Notes under the pieces: model-generated
What the model saw: the letters and a program-made list of their open reading frames with translations, nothing else
Told to the model about the DNA's origin: nothing
The model's database searches: none
Part shown: positions 54,950 through 63,516 of the stretch, piece after piece
Numbering within the stretch: position 1 is the first letter of the stretch
Layout of the letters: every line of letters starts with the position of its first letter
Made by a program: the position numbers and the translations under genes
NCBI RefSeq assembly: GCF_023913735.1
Contig: NZ_JAMXBH010000019.1
Span: 1-64,000 of the forward strand
Source: Pseudarthrobacter raffinosi
GTDB lineage: Bacteria; Actinomycetota; Actinomycetes; Actinomycetales; Micrococcaceae
Reading direction: 5' to 3'
DNA: 64,000 nucleotides

Positions 54950-55060
54950 GATCTCTCCCTCAGCAGCACGGCGTCCAGAAACAGGCGTCTTAACCCACTC
55001 TACGCTTTTGGGCGTATGGGTGCGCAGTGCAAGTTTGCTCCGGACCGGCGCCTGGCCGGG

Positions 55061-55066
55061 TAACGT
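55061..55066 (+). promoter_or_regulatory. leaderless promoter -10 of the GIY-YIG-like gene
   Basis: TAACGT, seven bases before the third of three in-frame ATGs, at 55074. Confidence 0.4.
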
Positions 55067-55073
55067 CATGATG

Positions 55074-55574
55074 ATGAACAGGAAAACGCTCAAGTCCGAC
55101 GGCTTTGCCGGCTTCCGGAGCTTCGACAGCCTTGAGATCATCAGGGTTCCGCATGGCACCGGGGTGTTCGCCGTTCTTCGGCCGAATGAGTTCGAGCCGC
55201 ACTTCCTGAAGATCAGCACCGCCGGGACCTTCAAGAAAAAGAATCCCACTCTGCCGGCGGACGCCATATGGGCGGAATGGGTGGACGGCGCCGACATTCT
55301 CTACCTTGGCAAAGCCGGGCCGGGAAGCAAGGGCAACCGCGGCCTTCGGAATCAGATCAAGGAGTTCCTGGATTTTGGGCGGGGCAGGCCGCCGGGGCAT
55401 TGGGACGGCCGCCTCATCTGGCAGCTGATCCACACGGATGAACTCATCATGGCGTGGAAAGAGGTGCCCGCCGAAGAAGTAAACCAAGCCGAGGCCGCGT
55501 ATCACGCAGCCTTTATTGCGGAGCATGGCCGGCTGCCGTTCGCGAATCTCGTGCAGGCCAAGGTGCGGAACTAA
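55074..55574 (+). CDS. GIY-YIG nuclease-like protein
   Basis: 166 residues. VPHGTGVFAVLRPN near 22 stands for the GIY strand; DILYLGKAGPGSKGNRGLRNQIKEF near 70-94 gives the YIG strand (YLG here) and the conserved Arg; QAEAAYHAAFIAEHGRLPFANL near 138-159 carries the metal-binding Glu and the final Asn. All core positions of a GIY-YIG fold seem present, although the match is distant. Three ATGs (55068, 55071, 55074) are in tandem; the third fits a leaderless start. Overlaps the amidohydrolase by 4 bp. Confidence 0.55.
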   Translation: MNRKTLKSDGFAGFRSFDSLEIIRVPHGTGVFAVLRPNEFEPHFLKISTAGTFKKKNPTLPADAIWAEWVDGADILYLGKAGPGSKGNRGLRNQIKEFLDFGRGRPPGHWDGRLIWQLIHTDELIMAWKEVPAEEVNQAEAAYHAAFIAEHGRLPFANLVQAKVRN

Positions 55575-57034
55575 GCCAGGCCGCCGTCGTACGTGAAGCG
55601 GCCGGCCACCAGCGTTGCCGCAACCGGCATGGCGGCGAATTCCGGGTCCGGCGAGGCCAGCGGATCGGCGTCGAGCACCACCAGGTCCGCCGGGTCCCCG
55701 GCCCGGAGCCGGCTCCGGCCCCTAGCTGAAGCGGCAAGTGCCTGCCGTCGGCTGATGCATTCCTGGGGATGCCACGGCCCGCGGGTGTCCTGCCGGGACC
55801 GGGTGCTGGCCGCGGACATCGCAGCCCAAGGATCCAGCGGCGCAACCGGCGCGTCCGAACCCAGCGCCAACGTGGCTCCGGCGTTGAGCAGCGACCTCAG
55901 CGGAAACGCCCGCTGCGTGCGGCCGCCCCAGTTGGCCTCCGCGGCGTCGCGGTCATCCAGTGCATGCACCGGCTGCACGCTTGCCGTAACCCCCAGACGC
56001 CCAAAGCGGGCCAAATCCTCCGTCCGGACAAACTGCGCGTGTTCAATCCGGCCGCCGATCCCTGCTCGCTCGAAGGCATCCAGCGCCACCTGGTTGGCGC
56101 CATCCCCGATCGCATGGACCGCCGGGACAAAGCCGTACTCCCGCGCCCGGCTAAGCAGGGACAACAAGTCATCAACGTTGACAGTCAGCAGCCCGTAGCC
56201 GCCGTCGGGGTAGGGATCCACACAAAACGCCGTCCGGGTGTTCAGCGAACCGTCAACGAGCACCTTCAGCGGGCCGGTGCGCAGGAGCCCCTTGCCGCCG
56301 TCGAGCTCCAGGCCCGTGCGCATGCCGTCGTGGCGGGCCCGCTCCAGGTCCTCCGGGTAGACACCGGCGTCCACCCTCAGGCTGTTGAATCCACCGGCAA
56401 AGCGGCGCAGCCAGACGTCACGGTTCCAGGTCATTTCAAAATCAACGACGCCCACAATGCCCCGGGCGGATGCTGCTTCTGCGGCATCGCGGACCCAGCC
56501 GTCCACCACTGAGTCCGGAAGCTGGCCCAGCTCACGGGTCAGCGCAAAAGCAGGTTCCTCCCGCAGCAGGCCGCCGGCGTCAACCTCCACCCCAAACCGC
56601 CGGGCGGCAGCGCTGTTCAGCCAGACAGAATGCAGGTCGTGGCTGATCAGGGCGGTGGCCTGGCTGCCGGTGGCGGCGTCGAGCATTTCCAGGGTGGGGA
56701 CGTCCGCCCACAGGGCGTCGCGGAAGCCCACCCCCACCGTGGTGACCGAAGGATCGGCGTCGCGAACAGAAAGTCCGACGTCGGCCGCCGCCTCTCGCGC
56801 GGATGCGGCGGCGGACAGGTCCAGCCTGCTTGAATGCAGCGCCCACTGGGTCATGTGGACGTGCTCGTCCCAGAGCCCCGGAATGACGTAGCGCCCGTCC
56901 AGGCTGACCACGCGGGCGTCGCCCGGGATCCCGGTGCCGGCACTGATCCGGGTCACCACGCCGTCAACGATGTAAAGGTCCGAGACTGTGTCCTCGCCGG
57001 GCTGTCGGACGGAGGTCAGGACGATGTTGTTCAC
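55571..57034 (-). CDS. amidohydrolase (YtcJ-like)
   Basis: 487 residues of the amidohydrolase superfamily. Metal ligands in GLWDEHVHM near 54-62; FKVLVDGSLNTRTAF-type segment (LKVLVDGSLNTRTAF) near 260; HAIGDGANQVALDAF near 312; IEHAQFV near 332; LGSDAPVAPLDPW near 393. The C-terminal PADLVVLDADPL is the usual beta-sandwich closure. Members hydrolyse formamides or other amides; substrate unknown. Likely monocistronic. Confidence 0.85.
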   Translation of the reverse strand: MNNIVLTSVRQPGEDTVSDLYIVDGVVTRISAGTGIPGDARVVSLDGRYVIPGLWDEHVHMTQWALHSSRLDLSAAASAREAAADVGLSVRDADPSVTTVGVGFRDALWADVPTLEMLDAATGSQATALISHDLHSVWLNSAAARRFGVEVDAGGLLREEPAFALTRELGQLPDSVVDGWVRDAAEAASARGIVGVVDFEMTWNRDVWLRRFAGGFNSLRVDAGVYPEDLERARHDGMRTGLELDGGKGLLRTGPLKVLVDGSLNTRTAFCVDPYPDGGYGLLTVNVDDLLSLLSRAREYGFVPAVHAIGDGANQVALDAFERAGIGGRIEHAQFVRTEDLARFGRLGVTASVQPVHALDDRDAAEANWGGRTQRAFPLRSLLNAGATLALGSDAPVAPLDPWAAMSAASTRSRQDTRGPWHPQECISRRQALAASARGRSRLRAGDPADLVVLDADPLASPDPEFAAMPVAATLVAGRFTYDGGLA

Positions 57035-57143
57035 AGTTTCAATTCTGATAGCTCAGTCGCGGAGCAGGACTCTGACCCGACGGGAACATTGATGAAGGGT
57101 TTCGCAGCAGTCTCCACGTACCGACGCTGCCGGCCTCGAGGGC

Positions 57144-57530
57144 CTAGGTTGCGGGGCCCTTGAGCCGTTCCATCTCGCGGCGGTCCTTCTTGGTGGGACG
57201 TCCCGCGCCACGGTCGCGCTGCGGGAGGCCCAGTGCCGGCGCCACCGGCCTTGGCGGCGTGTGGTCGGTGAAGCAGTGCGAAGCCACCTCTGCGCCGACG
57301 CGTTTGGCGATCAGGCGGCGGACTTCGAGGGTGCGTTCGAAGCCGGACATCCGCACGGTGACGGTGTCGCCCGTGACCAGAGTGGCCGAGGCTTTGGCCG
57401 GGCTTCCGTTCAGCCGCACGTGCCCGGCCCGGCACGACGCGGTGGCGGCAGAGCGTGTCTTGTAGGCGCGGATCGCCCACAGCCACGCATCAATGCGGAC
57501 GCTGGCGGGGGAGGACGGAAGGATGGTCAT
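57144..57530 (-). CDS. S4-domain RNA-binding protein (HslR-like)
   Basis: 128 residues. S4 domain at about 10-60: VRIDAWLWAIRAYKTRSAATASCRAGHVRLNGSPAK in outline, then GDTVTVRM. The C-terminal basic tail (GRPTKKDRREMERLKG) is typical of the Hsp15/HslR family, which rescues stalled 50S subunits carrying peptidyl-tRNA. The ATG at 57530 is preferred to a GTG three codons earlier. A TATACT -10 lies 11 bases before it. Confidence 0.85.
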   Translation of the reverse strand: MTILPSSPASVRIDAWLWAIRAYKTRSAATASCRAGHVRLNGSPAKASATLVTGDTVTVRMSGFERTLEVRRLIAKRVGAEVASHCFTDHTPPRPVAPALGLPQRDRGAGRPTKKDRREMERLKGPAT

Positions 57531-57629
57531 GGCTGGCACCGAGTATACGGCGTCGGTCTCCTACGGTCCCTCCCGGAAAATACACAGCCGCGAGCGGCAG
57601 GCTGCCCGGGCTGTTCTAAGTCCGCTGCC

Positions 57630-58286
57630 CTACGCCACAAGGTTCGCGGCAGCGGTGTCCATGTGCTCGCGGATTGTGTTCCGGGCCAGCGAGGCGTCTC
57701 CTGTCTCGATGGCGGTGACGATGTCGTAGTGCCGGTCCACGCTCATGTTCTTCACACCCTTGTCCCGGCCCGCGAACATGATGGACATGCGGATGGACCC
57801 TTCCAGCGACTCCCAGGAATGCAGCAGGGTTTCGTTGCCGGTCAGGCGGCACAGGGTCCGATGGAATTCCAGATCCGATTCGATGCGTTCCTGCAGGCTG
57901 GCCTTCTCTGCGGCGGCCATGGCTTCGATGGCGGCCCGCAGCGAGGTGATGACGTGCTCCCGGTCCGGGAGTTCGCACAGGGTGCGGGCCGCCAGGGATT
58001 CAAGTGCTGCCCGGACGGAGTAGATGTCGCGGATTTCCTTCTCATCCAGGTGCCGGACGGAAAGCCGGCCCCGGGGCCCGGGGGAGAGGAGGCCTTCCTG
58101 TTCGAGTTGGCGCAGCGCTTCCCGCAACGTGCCGCGGCTGATCTGGAGCATTTCCGACAGCTCGGTTTCCACCAGATGCCGCCCCGGTTCCAGCTCGCCG
58201 CTGGTGATGGCGGCGCGCAGTGCCGAGAGGGCCTGCTCGCGAAGGCTCTTCTTTTGCAGTCCCAGCAGCGTTGCTCCGGCCATCAT
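57630..58286 (-). CDS. GntR-family regulator (FCD) of the carbohydrate cluster
   Basis: 218 residues. Winged helix (about 12-75): LREQALSALRAAITSGELEPGRHLVETELSEMLQISRGTLREALRQLE in outline; FCD domain (about 85-210) with likely metal ligands in SDLEFHRTLCRL, NMSVDRHYDIVTAIETG and REHMDTA. Two copies of a 13-bp motif lie 20-55 bp upstream of its start and three more in the gap between the transporter and isomerase genes, so it probably controls itself and the cluster. Confidence 0.88.
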   Translation of the reverse strand: MMAGATLLGLQKKSLREQALSALRAAITSGELEPGRHLVETELSEMLQISRGTLREALRQLEQEGLLSPGPRGRLSVRHLDEKEIRDIYSVRAALESLAARTLCELPDREHVITSLRAAIEAMAAAEKASLQERIESDLEFHRTLCRLTGNETLLHSWESLEGSIRMSIMFAGRDKGVKNMSVDRHYDIVTAIETGDASLARNTIREHMDTAAANLVA

Positions 58287-58307
58287 GGTACTTCCTCAAT
58301 GTCAGTG

Positions 58308-58342
58308 GTCAACTGTTTACAGTCGATGTGTTAACTGTCGAT
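58308..58342. promoter_or_regulatory. two operator copies upstream of the FCD regulator
   Basis: GTCAACTGTTTAC (58308-58320) and GTTAACTGTCGAT (58330-58342); each differs from GTYRACTGTYRAC at one position. Centres are 22 bp apart, two helical turns. Confidence 0.65.
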
Positions 58343-58399
58343 GGTACGCCAGAAGCGCGGCGCCAGCTGGTGCGGCCCCGCGCTTCCGGCGAAACGCTT

Positions 58400-59407
58400 C
58401 TACTTCAGCTCGGCGAGCACTTTTGCCACGATCTTCTGGACCGTGAGTCCGTAGCGGTCGTGGAGCGTCGGGAGCGCGCCGGCGTCGAGGAACTGGTCCG
58501 GCAGCGCCAACGGCACCACGCGTTTGCCAAGTCCGGCGGTGACGATGGCGGACGCAACCGTTTCGAAGAGGCCTCCGATCACGCTGTGGTTTTCCAGCGT
58601 CACGGCGAGGCGGTCGGTGTTGATTTCGGCCAGGACGGTGGCGGCGTCGAACGGTTTGATGGTGGGTGTGTGGACGACGGCGACGTCCACGTTGTGTGCC
58701 GCGAGGGCTTTCGCTGCCTGCAGGGCGCGCATGGTCATCAGCCCGGAGGAGATGAAGACAACGTCGTTGCCGCCGCGCAAAACCTTGGCTTTGCCGAGCT
58801 CGAAGGTGTAGTCGTATTCGTCCAGGACCGTGGGCACGTTGCCGCGGAGCAGGCGCAGGTAGGTGGGTCCGTCGCTGGCGGCGAGTTGGGGGACGGCCTG
58901 TTCGATGTCGATCGAGTCGCAGGGGTCCACGATGGTTAGGTTGGGCATGCCGCGGAAGATGGCCATGTCCTCGGTGGCCTGATGGCTGGGTCCGTAGCCG
59001 GTGGTAAGGCCCGGGAGCCCGCCGACGATGTTGACATTCAGGTTGGGTTCGGCGCTGTCGAGGCAGAGGAAGTCGTAGGCGCGGCGTGCGGCGAACACGG
59101 AGTAGGTGGAGGCGAACGGGATGAGCCCGGTTTCGGCCATGCCTGCGGCGGCGCCGAAGAGGAGCTGTTCGGCCATGCCCATCTGGAAGAACCGTTCGGG
59201 GTACGCCTGGGCGAAGATGTGCATGTCGGTGTATTTGCCGAGGTCCGCCGTGAGGCCGACAATCTTGTCGTTCTCCTGCGCGGCTTTGACGAGCGCATGC
59301 CCGAACGGTGCGGAGGCAGTTTTCTGGCCGGGGTCGGCGAAGGACGCGATCATTGCCGACGTCTTCAATTTCGGTGCGGGTCCCGTGGAAACAGCTGCGG
59401 CGCTCAT
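58400..59407 (-). CDS. transketolase, C-terminal subunit
   Basis: 335 residues. Pyrimidine-binding domain with catalytic Glu in FQMGMAEQLLFGAAAGMAETG near 85-105, then ASTYSVFAARRAYDFL and GGLPGLTTGYGPSHQATEDMAIFRGMPN in outline, and a transketolase C domain (about 205-335; SGLMTMRALQAAKAL). Works with the N-terminal subunit just upstream, which it overlaps by 4 bp (ATGA). The split form is usually substrate-specialised rather than the pentose-phosphate housekeeping enzyme. Confidence 0.92.
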   Translation of the reverse strand: MSAAAVSTGPAPKLKTSAMIASFADPGQKTASAPFGHALVKAAQENDKIVGLTADLGKYTDMHIFAQAYPERFFQMGMAEQLLFGAAAGMAETGLIPFASTYSVFAARRAYDFLCLDSAEPNLNVNIVGGLPGLTTGYGPSHQATEDMAIFRGMPNLTIVDPCDSIDIEQAVPQLAASDGPTYLRLLRGNVPTVLDEYDYTFELGKAKVLRGGNDVVFISSGLMTMRALQAAKALAAHNVDVAVVHTPTIKPFDAATVLAEINTDRLAVTLENHSVIGGLFETVASAIVTAGLGKRVVPLALPDQFLDAGALPTLHDRYGLTVQKIVAKVLAELK

Positions 59408-60321
59408 AGGGCGTCCTTTCCTTCGTAGCCGGCGGTCAGCTGTTCGCGGCACGTCTTCCATTCGTGTTCTTCGATGCGCATGAAGTGCGCCTTTTCGCGC
59501 TCCTCCAGCAGCGGGACGCCGCGGCCCACCTTCGTGTCGCAAAGGATCACGGAGGGACGTCCGACGGCGGCGGCCTGGGCGGCTGCGTTGTCGAACGCTG
59601 CGAGCAGCGCGGCGATGTTGTTGCCGTCGATGCGCTGGGTGTACCAGCCGAATGCTTCCCACTTCTCGGTGACGGGTTCGGTGCGGAGGACGTTGTCGGT
59701 TTTGCCGTCGGCCTGGAGGGCGTTGATGTCCACCATGGCGGTGAGGTTGCCGAGCTGGTGGTGGTGGGCGCCCATGGCCGCTTCCCAGGTGGAGCCTTCG
59801 TCGAGTTCGCCGTCGGAGAGGAAGTTATAGATCCTGGCCGAAGAGCCTTGGTAGCGCAGGCCCAGGGCCATGCCGACGGCGATGGGGAGGCCGTGGCCCA
59901 GGGATCCGCCGGAGATTTCCATGCCGGGGGTGTAGGTGGACATCCCGGACATCGGCAGGCGGGAATCGTCCGAGCCGTACGTTTCGAGTTCGGTCACGGG
60001 GATGGTGCCGGCTTCGGCGAGGGCCGCGTAGTGTCCGATTGCATAGTGCCCGGTGGAGAGCAGGAACCGGTCCCGGGCCTCCCATTCGGGGTCCTCGGCG
60101 CGGAAACGGAGCTGGTCGGAGTACACGGTGGCCAGCATGTCTGCCGCGCCGAGGGCCTGGCCCACGTAGCCTTGGCCCTGCACCTCGCCCATGTTCAAAG
60201 CGTGATGCCGGATCCGGTACGCCGCGGCGCCGACGCGCTCGAGGCGTTCCGCAGCCGTTTCCTGGATCATGCGTTCCTTCTGGGGGAGTTCGTGTGAGTG
60301 CAGTTCGTGAGTCACGGTCAT
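59404..60321 (-). CDS. transketolase, N-terminal subunit
   Basis: 305 residues, the thiamine diphosphate pyrophosphate-binding half. RIRHHALNMGEVQGQGYVGQALGAADMLA near 37-65, STGHYAIGHYAALAEAG, GGSLGHGLPIAVGMALGLRYQG, and the TPP/Mg motif LSDGELDEGSTWEAAM (SDGELDEG) near 170. Forms one enzyme with the C subunit downstream. Its ATG overlaps the MFS stop by one base, so all three genes are translationally coupled. Confidence 0.93.
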   Translation of the reverse strand: MTVTHELHSHELPQKERMIQETAAERLERVGAAAYRIRHHALNMGEVQGQGYVGQALGAADMLATVYSDQLRFRAEDPEWEARDRFLLSTGHYAIGHYAALAEAGTIPVTELETYGSDDSRLPMSGMSTYTPGMEISGGSLGHGLPIAVGMALGLRYQGSSARIYNFLSDGELDEGSTWEAAMGAHHHQLGNLTAMVDINALQADGKTDNVLRTEPVTEKWEAFGWYTQRIDGNNIAALLAAFDNAAAQAAAVGRPSVILCDTKVGRGVPLLEEREKAHFMRIEEHEWKTCREQLTAGYEGKDAL

Positions 60322-61658
60322 CAGACGCTCACCGACTGGGGCGTGCTTTTGGTGGCCTCATCCGCGAGCTGCCGCTCGCGCTTGCCCCAGGTCTCCCGGG
60401 TGACCAAGGCGGCCCACAGGCCGATGGCCGCGTAGAAGCTGAAGAGGAGGGCGGGGCCCATCCAGCCCAGGGAAACGAACAGGAGTGTGGTGACGAAGGG
60501 GGTGAATCCAGAGACCATGGCGGAGATCTGGTAGGCCAGTGAGGCGCCGGAGGCGCGGGTCTTGGCCTGGAAGAGCTCGGGGAACCAGGCGCCCTGGGCG
60601 CCGGCGAGGGAGTTCTGGCAAACGGCGTAGGAGATGGCGACGGTGGCGATGATGGCGATGAACATTCCGGTGTTGACCAGGAGGAACATCGGGACGCCGA
60701 ACAACAGTGCGAAGGCTGTGGACCAGATGTAGAGTGGCCGGCGGCCGATCCTGTCCGTAAGCCGTGCCCAGGCCATGGTGGCGAAGATGCCGATGAAGGA
60801 AGCGATGCAGAGGGCGACGAGAGTTTCGGTCTTGTCAGCGAGCTGCTGGGTGTGGAGGTAGGAAATCATGTAGGTGATGGAGACGGCGTAGCCGGCGGTC
60901 TCGGCGATGCGGAGGCCAATGCCCTTGACGATGCTGCGCCAGTCAGTCTTGATGACCTCGATGATCGGGGACTTCACGATCGCGCCACTGTCCTTGACCT
61001 CGTCAAAGACCGGAGATTCGGGGACCTTGGCGCGGATGATCAGGCCCACCACAACCAGGACGATGCTGGCCAGGAATGGAACACGCCAGGCGAGTTCGCC
61101 GCCGAGGTTCACGCTGACCAGGAACACGAGGTTGGCGAGCAGGAGGCCAACGGGGAAGCCAGCCTGCACGATGCCGGTGTACTTGCCCTTGGACTTCCAG
61201 GGCGCGTGCTCGTAGCTCATCAGGATGGCGCCGCCCCATTCGGCACCGAAAGCAAGGCCCTGGACGATGCGGACGAAGACCAGCAGCGCGGGAGCGAGTA
61301 AGCCCACCTGGCCGTAGGTGGGCAGGAGGCCGATGATGAACGTGGCCACACCCATCAGGATCAGGGAGGCCACCAGAACCGGCTTGCGGCCCACCTTGTC
61401 GCCGAGGTGCCCGCCGATGATGCCGCCGATGGGGCGGGCGGCGAAGCCGACGCCGAGGGTGGCGAAGGCTGCCAGCGTGCCCGTCACCGGATCGCCGGTG
61501 GGGAAGAACGCCGTGCCGAAGTACAGTGCAGCCGCGGTGCCGAAGCCGATGAAGTCATACGTCTCGATAACGGCGCCAACGCCGGACCCGATTGCGACGC
61601 GCTTTGCGTCCTTTGTGCCATGCACGTGGCCGCGCATTTTGAGAGCCTCATTGCTCAT
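60321..61658 (-). CDS. MFS transporter, metabolite:H+ symporter type
   Basis: 445 residues, 12 membrane segments. Begins AIGSGVGAVIETYDFIGFGTAAALYF as in the MHS group; loop 2-3 motif GGIIGGHLGDKVGRKPVLV and repeat in the second half (ARLTDRIGRRPLYIW). Usual substrates are organic acids, osmolytes or aromatic acids. First gene of the leftward arm of the carbohydrate cluster, so it likely imports the pathway substrate. AAGGGATTCAGCA before the ATG at 61658. Confidence 0.88.
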   Translation of the reverse strand: MSNEALKMRGHVHGTKDAKRVAIGSGVGAVIETYDFIGFGTAAALYFGTAFFPTGDPVTGTLAAFATLGVGFAARPIGGIIGGHLGDKVGRKPVLVASLILMGVATFIIGLLPTYGQVGLLAPALLVFVRIVQGLAFGAEWGGAILMSYEHAPWKSKGKYTGIVQAGFPVGLLLANLVFLVSVNLGGELAWRVPFLASIVLVVVGLIIRAKVPESPVFDEVKDSGAIVKSPIIEVIKTDWRSIVKGIGLRIAETAGYAVSITYMISYLHTQQLADKTETLVALCIASFIGIFATMAWARLTDRIGRRPLYIWSTAFALLFGVPMFLLVNTGMFIAIIATVAISYAVCQNSLAGAQGAWFPELFQAKTRASGASLAYQISAMVSGFTPFVTTLLFVSLGWMGPALLFSFYAAIGLWAALVTRETWGKRERQLADEATKSTPQSVSV

Positions 61659-61704
61659 TGCTGAATCCCTTTCGAAGAGCGAGGAACGCTTCCGCACCGT
61701 CGCT

Positions 61705-61787
61705 GTCGACTGTTAACAAATGATATGCCAGTGTGACCCACATCATGCATCAATGTCAACAGTCAATGTTTGAGGTTGACTGTCAAC
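61705..61787. promoter_or_regulatory. three operator copies in the divergent cluster promoter
   Basis: GTCGACTGTTAAC (61705-61717), ATTGACTGTTGAC on the minus strand (61755-61767) and GTTGACTGTCAAC (61775-61787). The first and third fit GTYRACTGTYRAC exactly, and the motif is two palindromic hexamers one base apart. Same family as 58308-58342. Confidence 0.7.
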
Positions 61788-61802
61788 AATGAAATCATCT
61801 AC

Positions 61803-61818
61803 AGTGATTCACATCACC
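61803..61818. promoter_or_regulatory. CRP/GlxR-like site before the isomerase gene
   Basis: AGTGA-TTCACA-TCACC, 8 of 10 matches to TGTGA-N6-TCACA, 28 bp before the ATG and just after the third FCD operator. Confidence 0.4.
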
Positions 61819-61845
61819 ACCCACTCGTTCAGAGGATCAACGACG

Positions 61846-62670
61846 ATGTTCAATTCCCGACTCGGCTGCTCTTCCATCAGCTTCAGGCACCAAGACCTGC
61901 CGGCCGCTCTGCGGACCATCAGCGGCCTGGGCTTCGACGAAATCGATCTCGGCGCCCTCCCGGGAGTATGCGACCACGTGCCGTACGACCTGGATGCAGC
62001 TGCCGTTACTGCGGTGACGGCGGAAGTTGCAGCCTCCGGCCTGCGCGTCCGTTCCGTCAACGGAGATATCGGCGATCTCAACGCAGTGCTCGACGACGGC
62101 CAGCAGGTTTCCCGCGAACGGCACCTCGAGGCGCTGCTCACGCTCGCCGCCAACACCGGGGCGAAGGCGCTGGTCCTTCCGTGCGGGGCGCTGAGCCACG
62201 AACCGGTTCGGAGCGTCGACGAGGACCTGGACCAAATTGCCGCCCACCTGGTCCATGCCGGACAGCGGGCGGCGGAGTTCGGTGTCGAGCTCTGGACCGA
62301 ATCCCTGCACTTCCTGAGGTTCTGCTGGAACCTGGAACGCGCGGAACTGCTGGCCGGGCGGCTGGCGGATACCGGCGTCGGAATTGTTATGGACTTCAGC
62401 CATATTGTCGCCGCCGGCGAAGATCCGCTGGAGTACCTCTCCCGCCACGAGGGCCGGATCTCCCACGTCCACCTCCGCGATGCCGTGCCCGGCAACATCA
62501 ACCTCAGCATCGGCAACGGCCAGGCAGACTTCGCCGCCGGGCTCAGCGGCCTCGCGGCGAGTGGCTACACCGGCCACTTCTCCCTCGAGCTCGAAACCAG
62601 CGACGTCACGCACGACGAACGCCCCGCGGCCGCCGCCAAGGCTGCCAGCTACATCACCGACCTCATCTGA
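61846..62670 (+). CDS. sugar isomerase/epimerase, xylose-isomerase-like TIM barrel
   Basis: 274 residues of the AP_endonuc_2 family. LGFDEIDLGALPGVCDHVP near 28-46, then putative metal ligands in FGVELWTESLHFLRF (Glu) near 148, VGIVMDFSHIVAAG (Asp, His) near 180, ISHVHLRDAV (His) near 205 and FSLELETSD (Glu) near 246. Isomerises or epimerises a sugar or sugar phosphate. AGAGGATC upstream of the ATG at 61846. First gene of the rightward arm. Confidence 0.82.
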   Translation: MFNSRLGCSSISFRHQDLPAALRTISGLGFDEIDLGALPGVCDHVPYDLDAAAVTAVTAEVAASGLRVRSVNGDIGDLNAVLDDGQQVSRERHLEALLTLAANTGAKALVLPCGALSHEPVRSVDEDLDQIAAHLVHAGQRAAEFGVELWTESLHFLRFCWNLERAELLAGRLADTGVGIVMDFSHIVAAGEDPLEYLSRHEGRISHVHLRDAVPGNINLSIGNGQADFAAGLSGLAASGYTGHFSLELETSDVTHDERPAAAAKAASYITDLI

Positions 62671-62695
62671 CACAACACACCATCCAAGGAGCATC

Positions 62696-63472
62696 ATGAC
62701 CACCACCATCCAGCGCACCGCCGTCCTCACCGGGGCAACCTCGGACCGCGGCATCGGCATCACCACCGCCCGCCGCTACGCCAGCCAGGGCTGGGCGGTG
62801 GTTATCCTGGACCTGGACGGCGAGAAGTCCGCAAAAGTCGCCGCAGACATCGGCAATGAGTTCAACGTGCCTGCCTTCGGCCACGAGATCGACGTCGCCA
62901 ACGAAAGCTCCGTCAACACCGCCTACGCGGCGGTCAAGGCGGAGATCATTGCCGGCATCCTGCCCCCGGTCGGAGCCCTCGCCAACATCGCCGGCATCAC
63001 CTCCCCGGTCCCGTTCCTGGAGACCACGCTGGAGCTCTGGCACAAGGTGATGGACGTCAACGCCACCGGCACCTACCTGGTGACCAAGGCGTTCCTGCCG
63101 GACATGATCGAGAACGGCTGGGGCAGGATCGTCAACATGTCCTCGGTCTCCGCCCAGCGCGGCGGCGGCGTGTTCGGCAAGGTCCCCTACTCCGCCGCGA
63201 AGGCCGCGATCCTGGGCCTGACCAAGGCGCTGGCCCGCGAAATTGGCGCCACCGGCGTCACCGTGAACGCCATCACGCCCGGCGCCGTGGATACCAACAT
63301 CCGGGTGGGCAGCACCGACGAGCAGGAAGCCGCCATCAACGCCGGCATCCCCCTGGGGCGGAACGCCACGACCGAAGAGATCGCGGCCGTCATCACGTTC
63401 CTGTCCTCCGAGGAATCCGCGTACCTCACCGGAACCACCATCGACATCAACGGCGGAAGCCACATCCACTAA
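62696..63472 (+). CDS. short-chain dehydrogenase/reductase
   Basis: 258 residues. Cofactor loop TGATSDRGIGITTARRYA near 13-30, VVILDLDG (Asp at the end of strand 2 favours NAD), LANIAGITSPVPF in place of NNAG, catalytic Ser in NMSSVSAQRGGG and YSAAKAAILGLTKALA (Tyr, Lys) near 163. It oxidises a polyol or reduces a ketose in the cluster. AAGGAG before the ATG at 62696, 25 bp after the isomerase stop. Confidence 0.9.
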   Translation: MTTTIQRTAVLTGATSDRGIGITTARRYASQGWAVVILDLDGEKSAKVAADIGNEFNVPAFGHEIDVANESSVNTAYAAVKAEIIAGILPPVGALANIAGITSPVPFLETTLELWHKVMDVNATGTYLVTKAFLPDMIENGWGRIVNMSSVSAQRGGGVFGKVPYSAAKAAILGLTKALAREIGATGVTVNAITPGAVDTNIRVGSTDEQEAAINAGIPLGRNATTEEIAAVITFLSSEESAYLTGTTIDINGGSHIH

Positions 63473-63516
63473 CAGCGCTCCACCCAGAAGACTAAGTCCA
63501 CGTCAGAGAGCCCACC

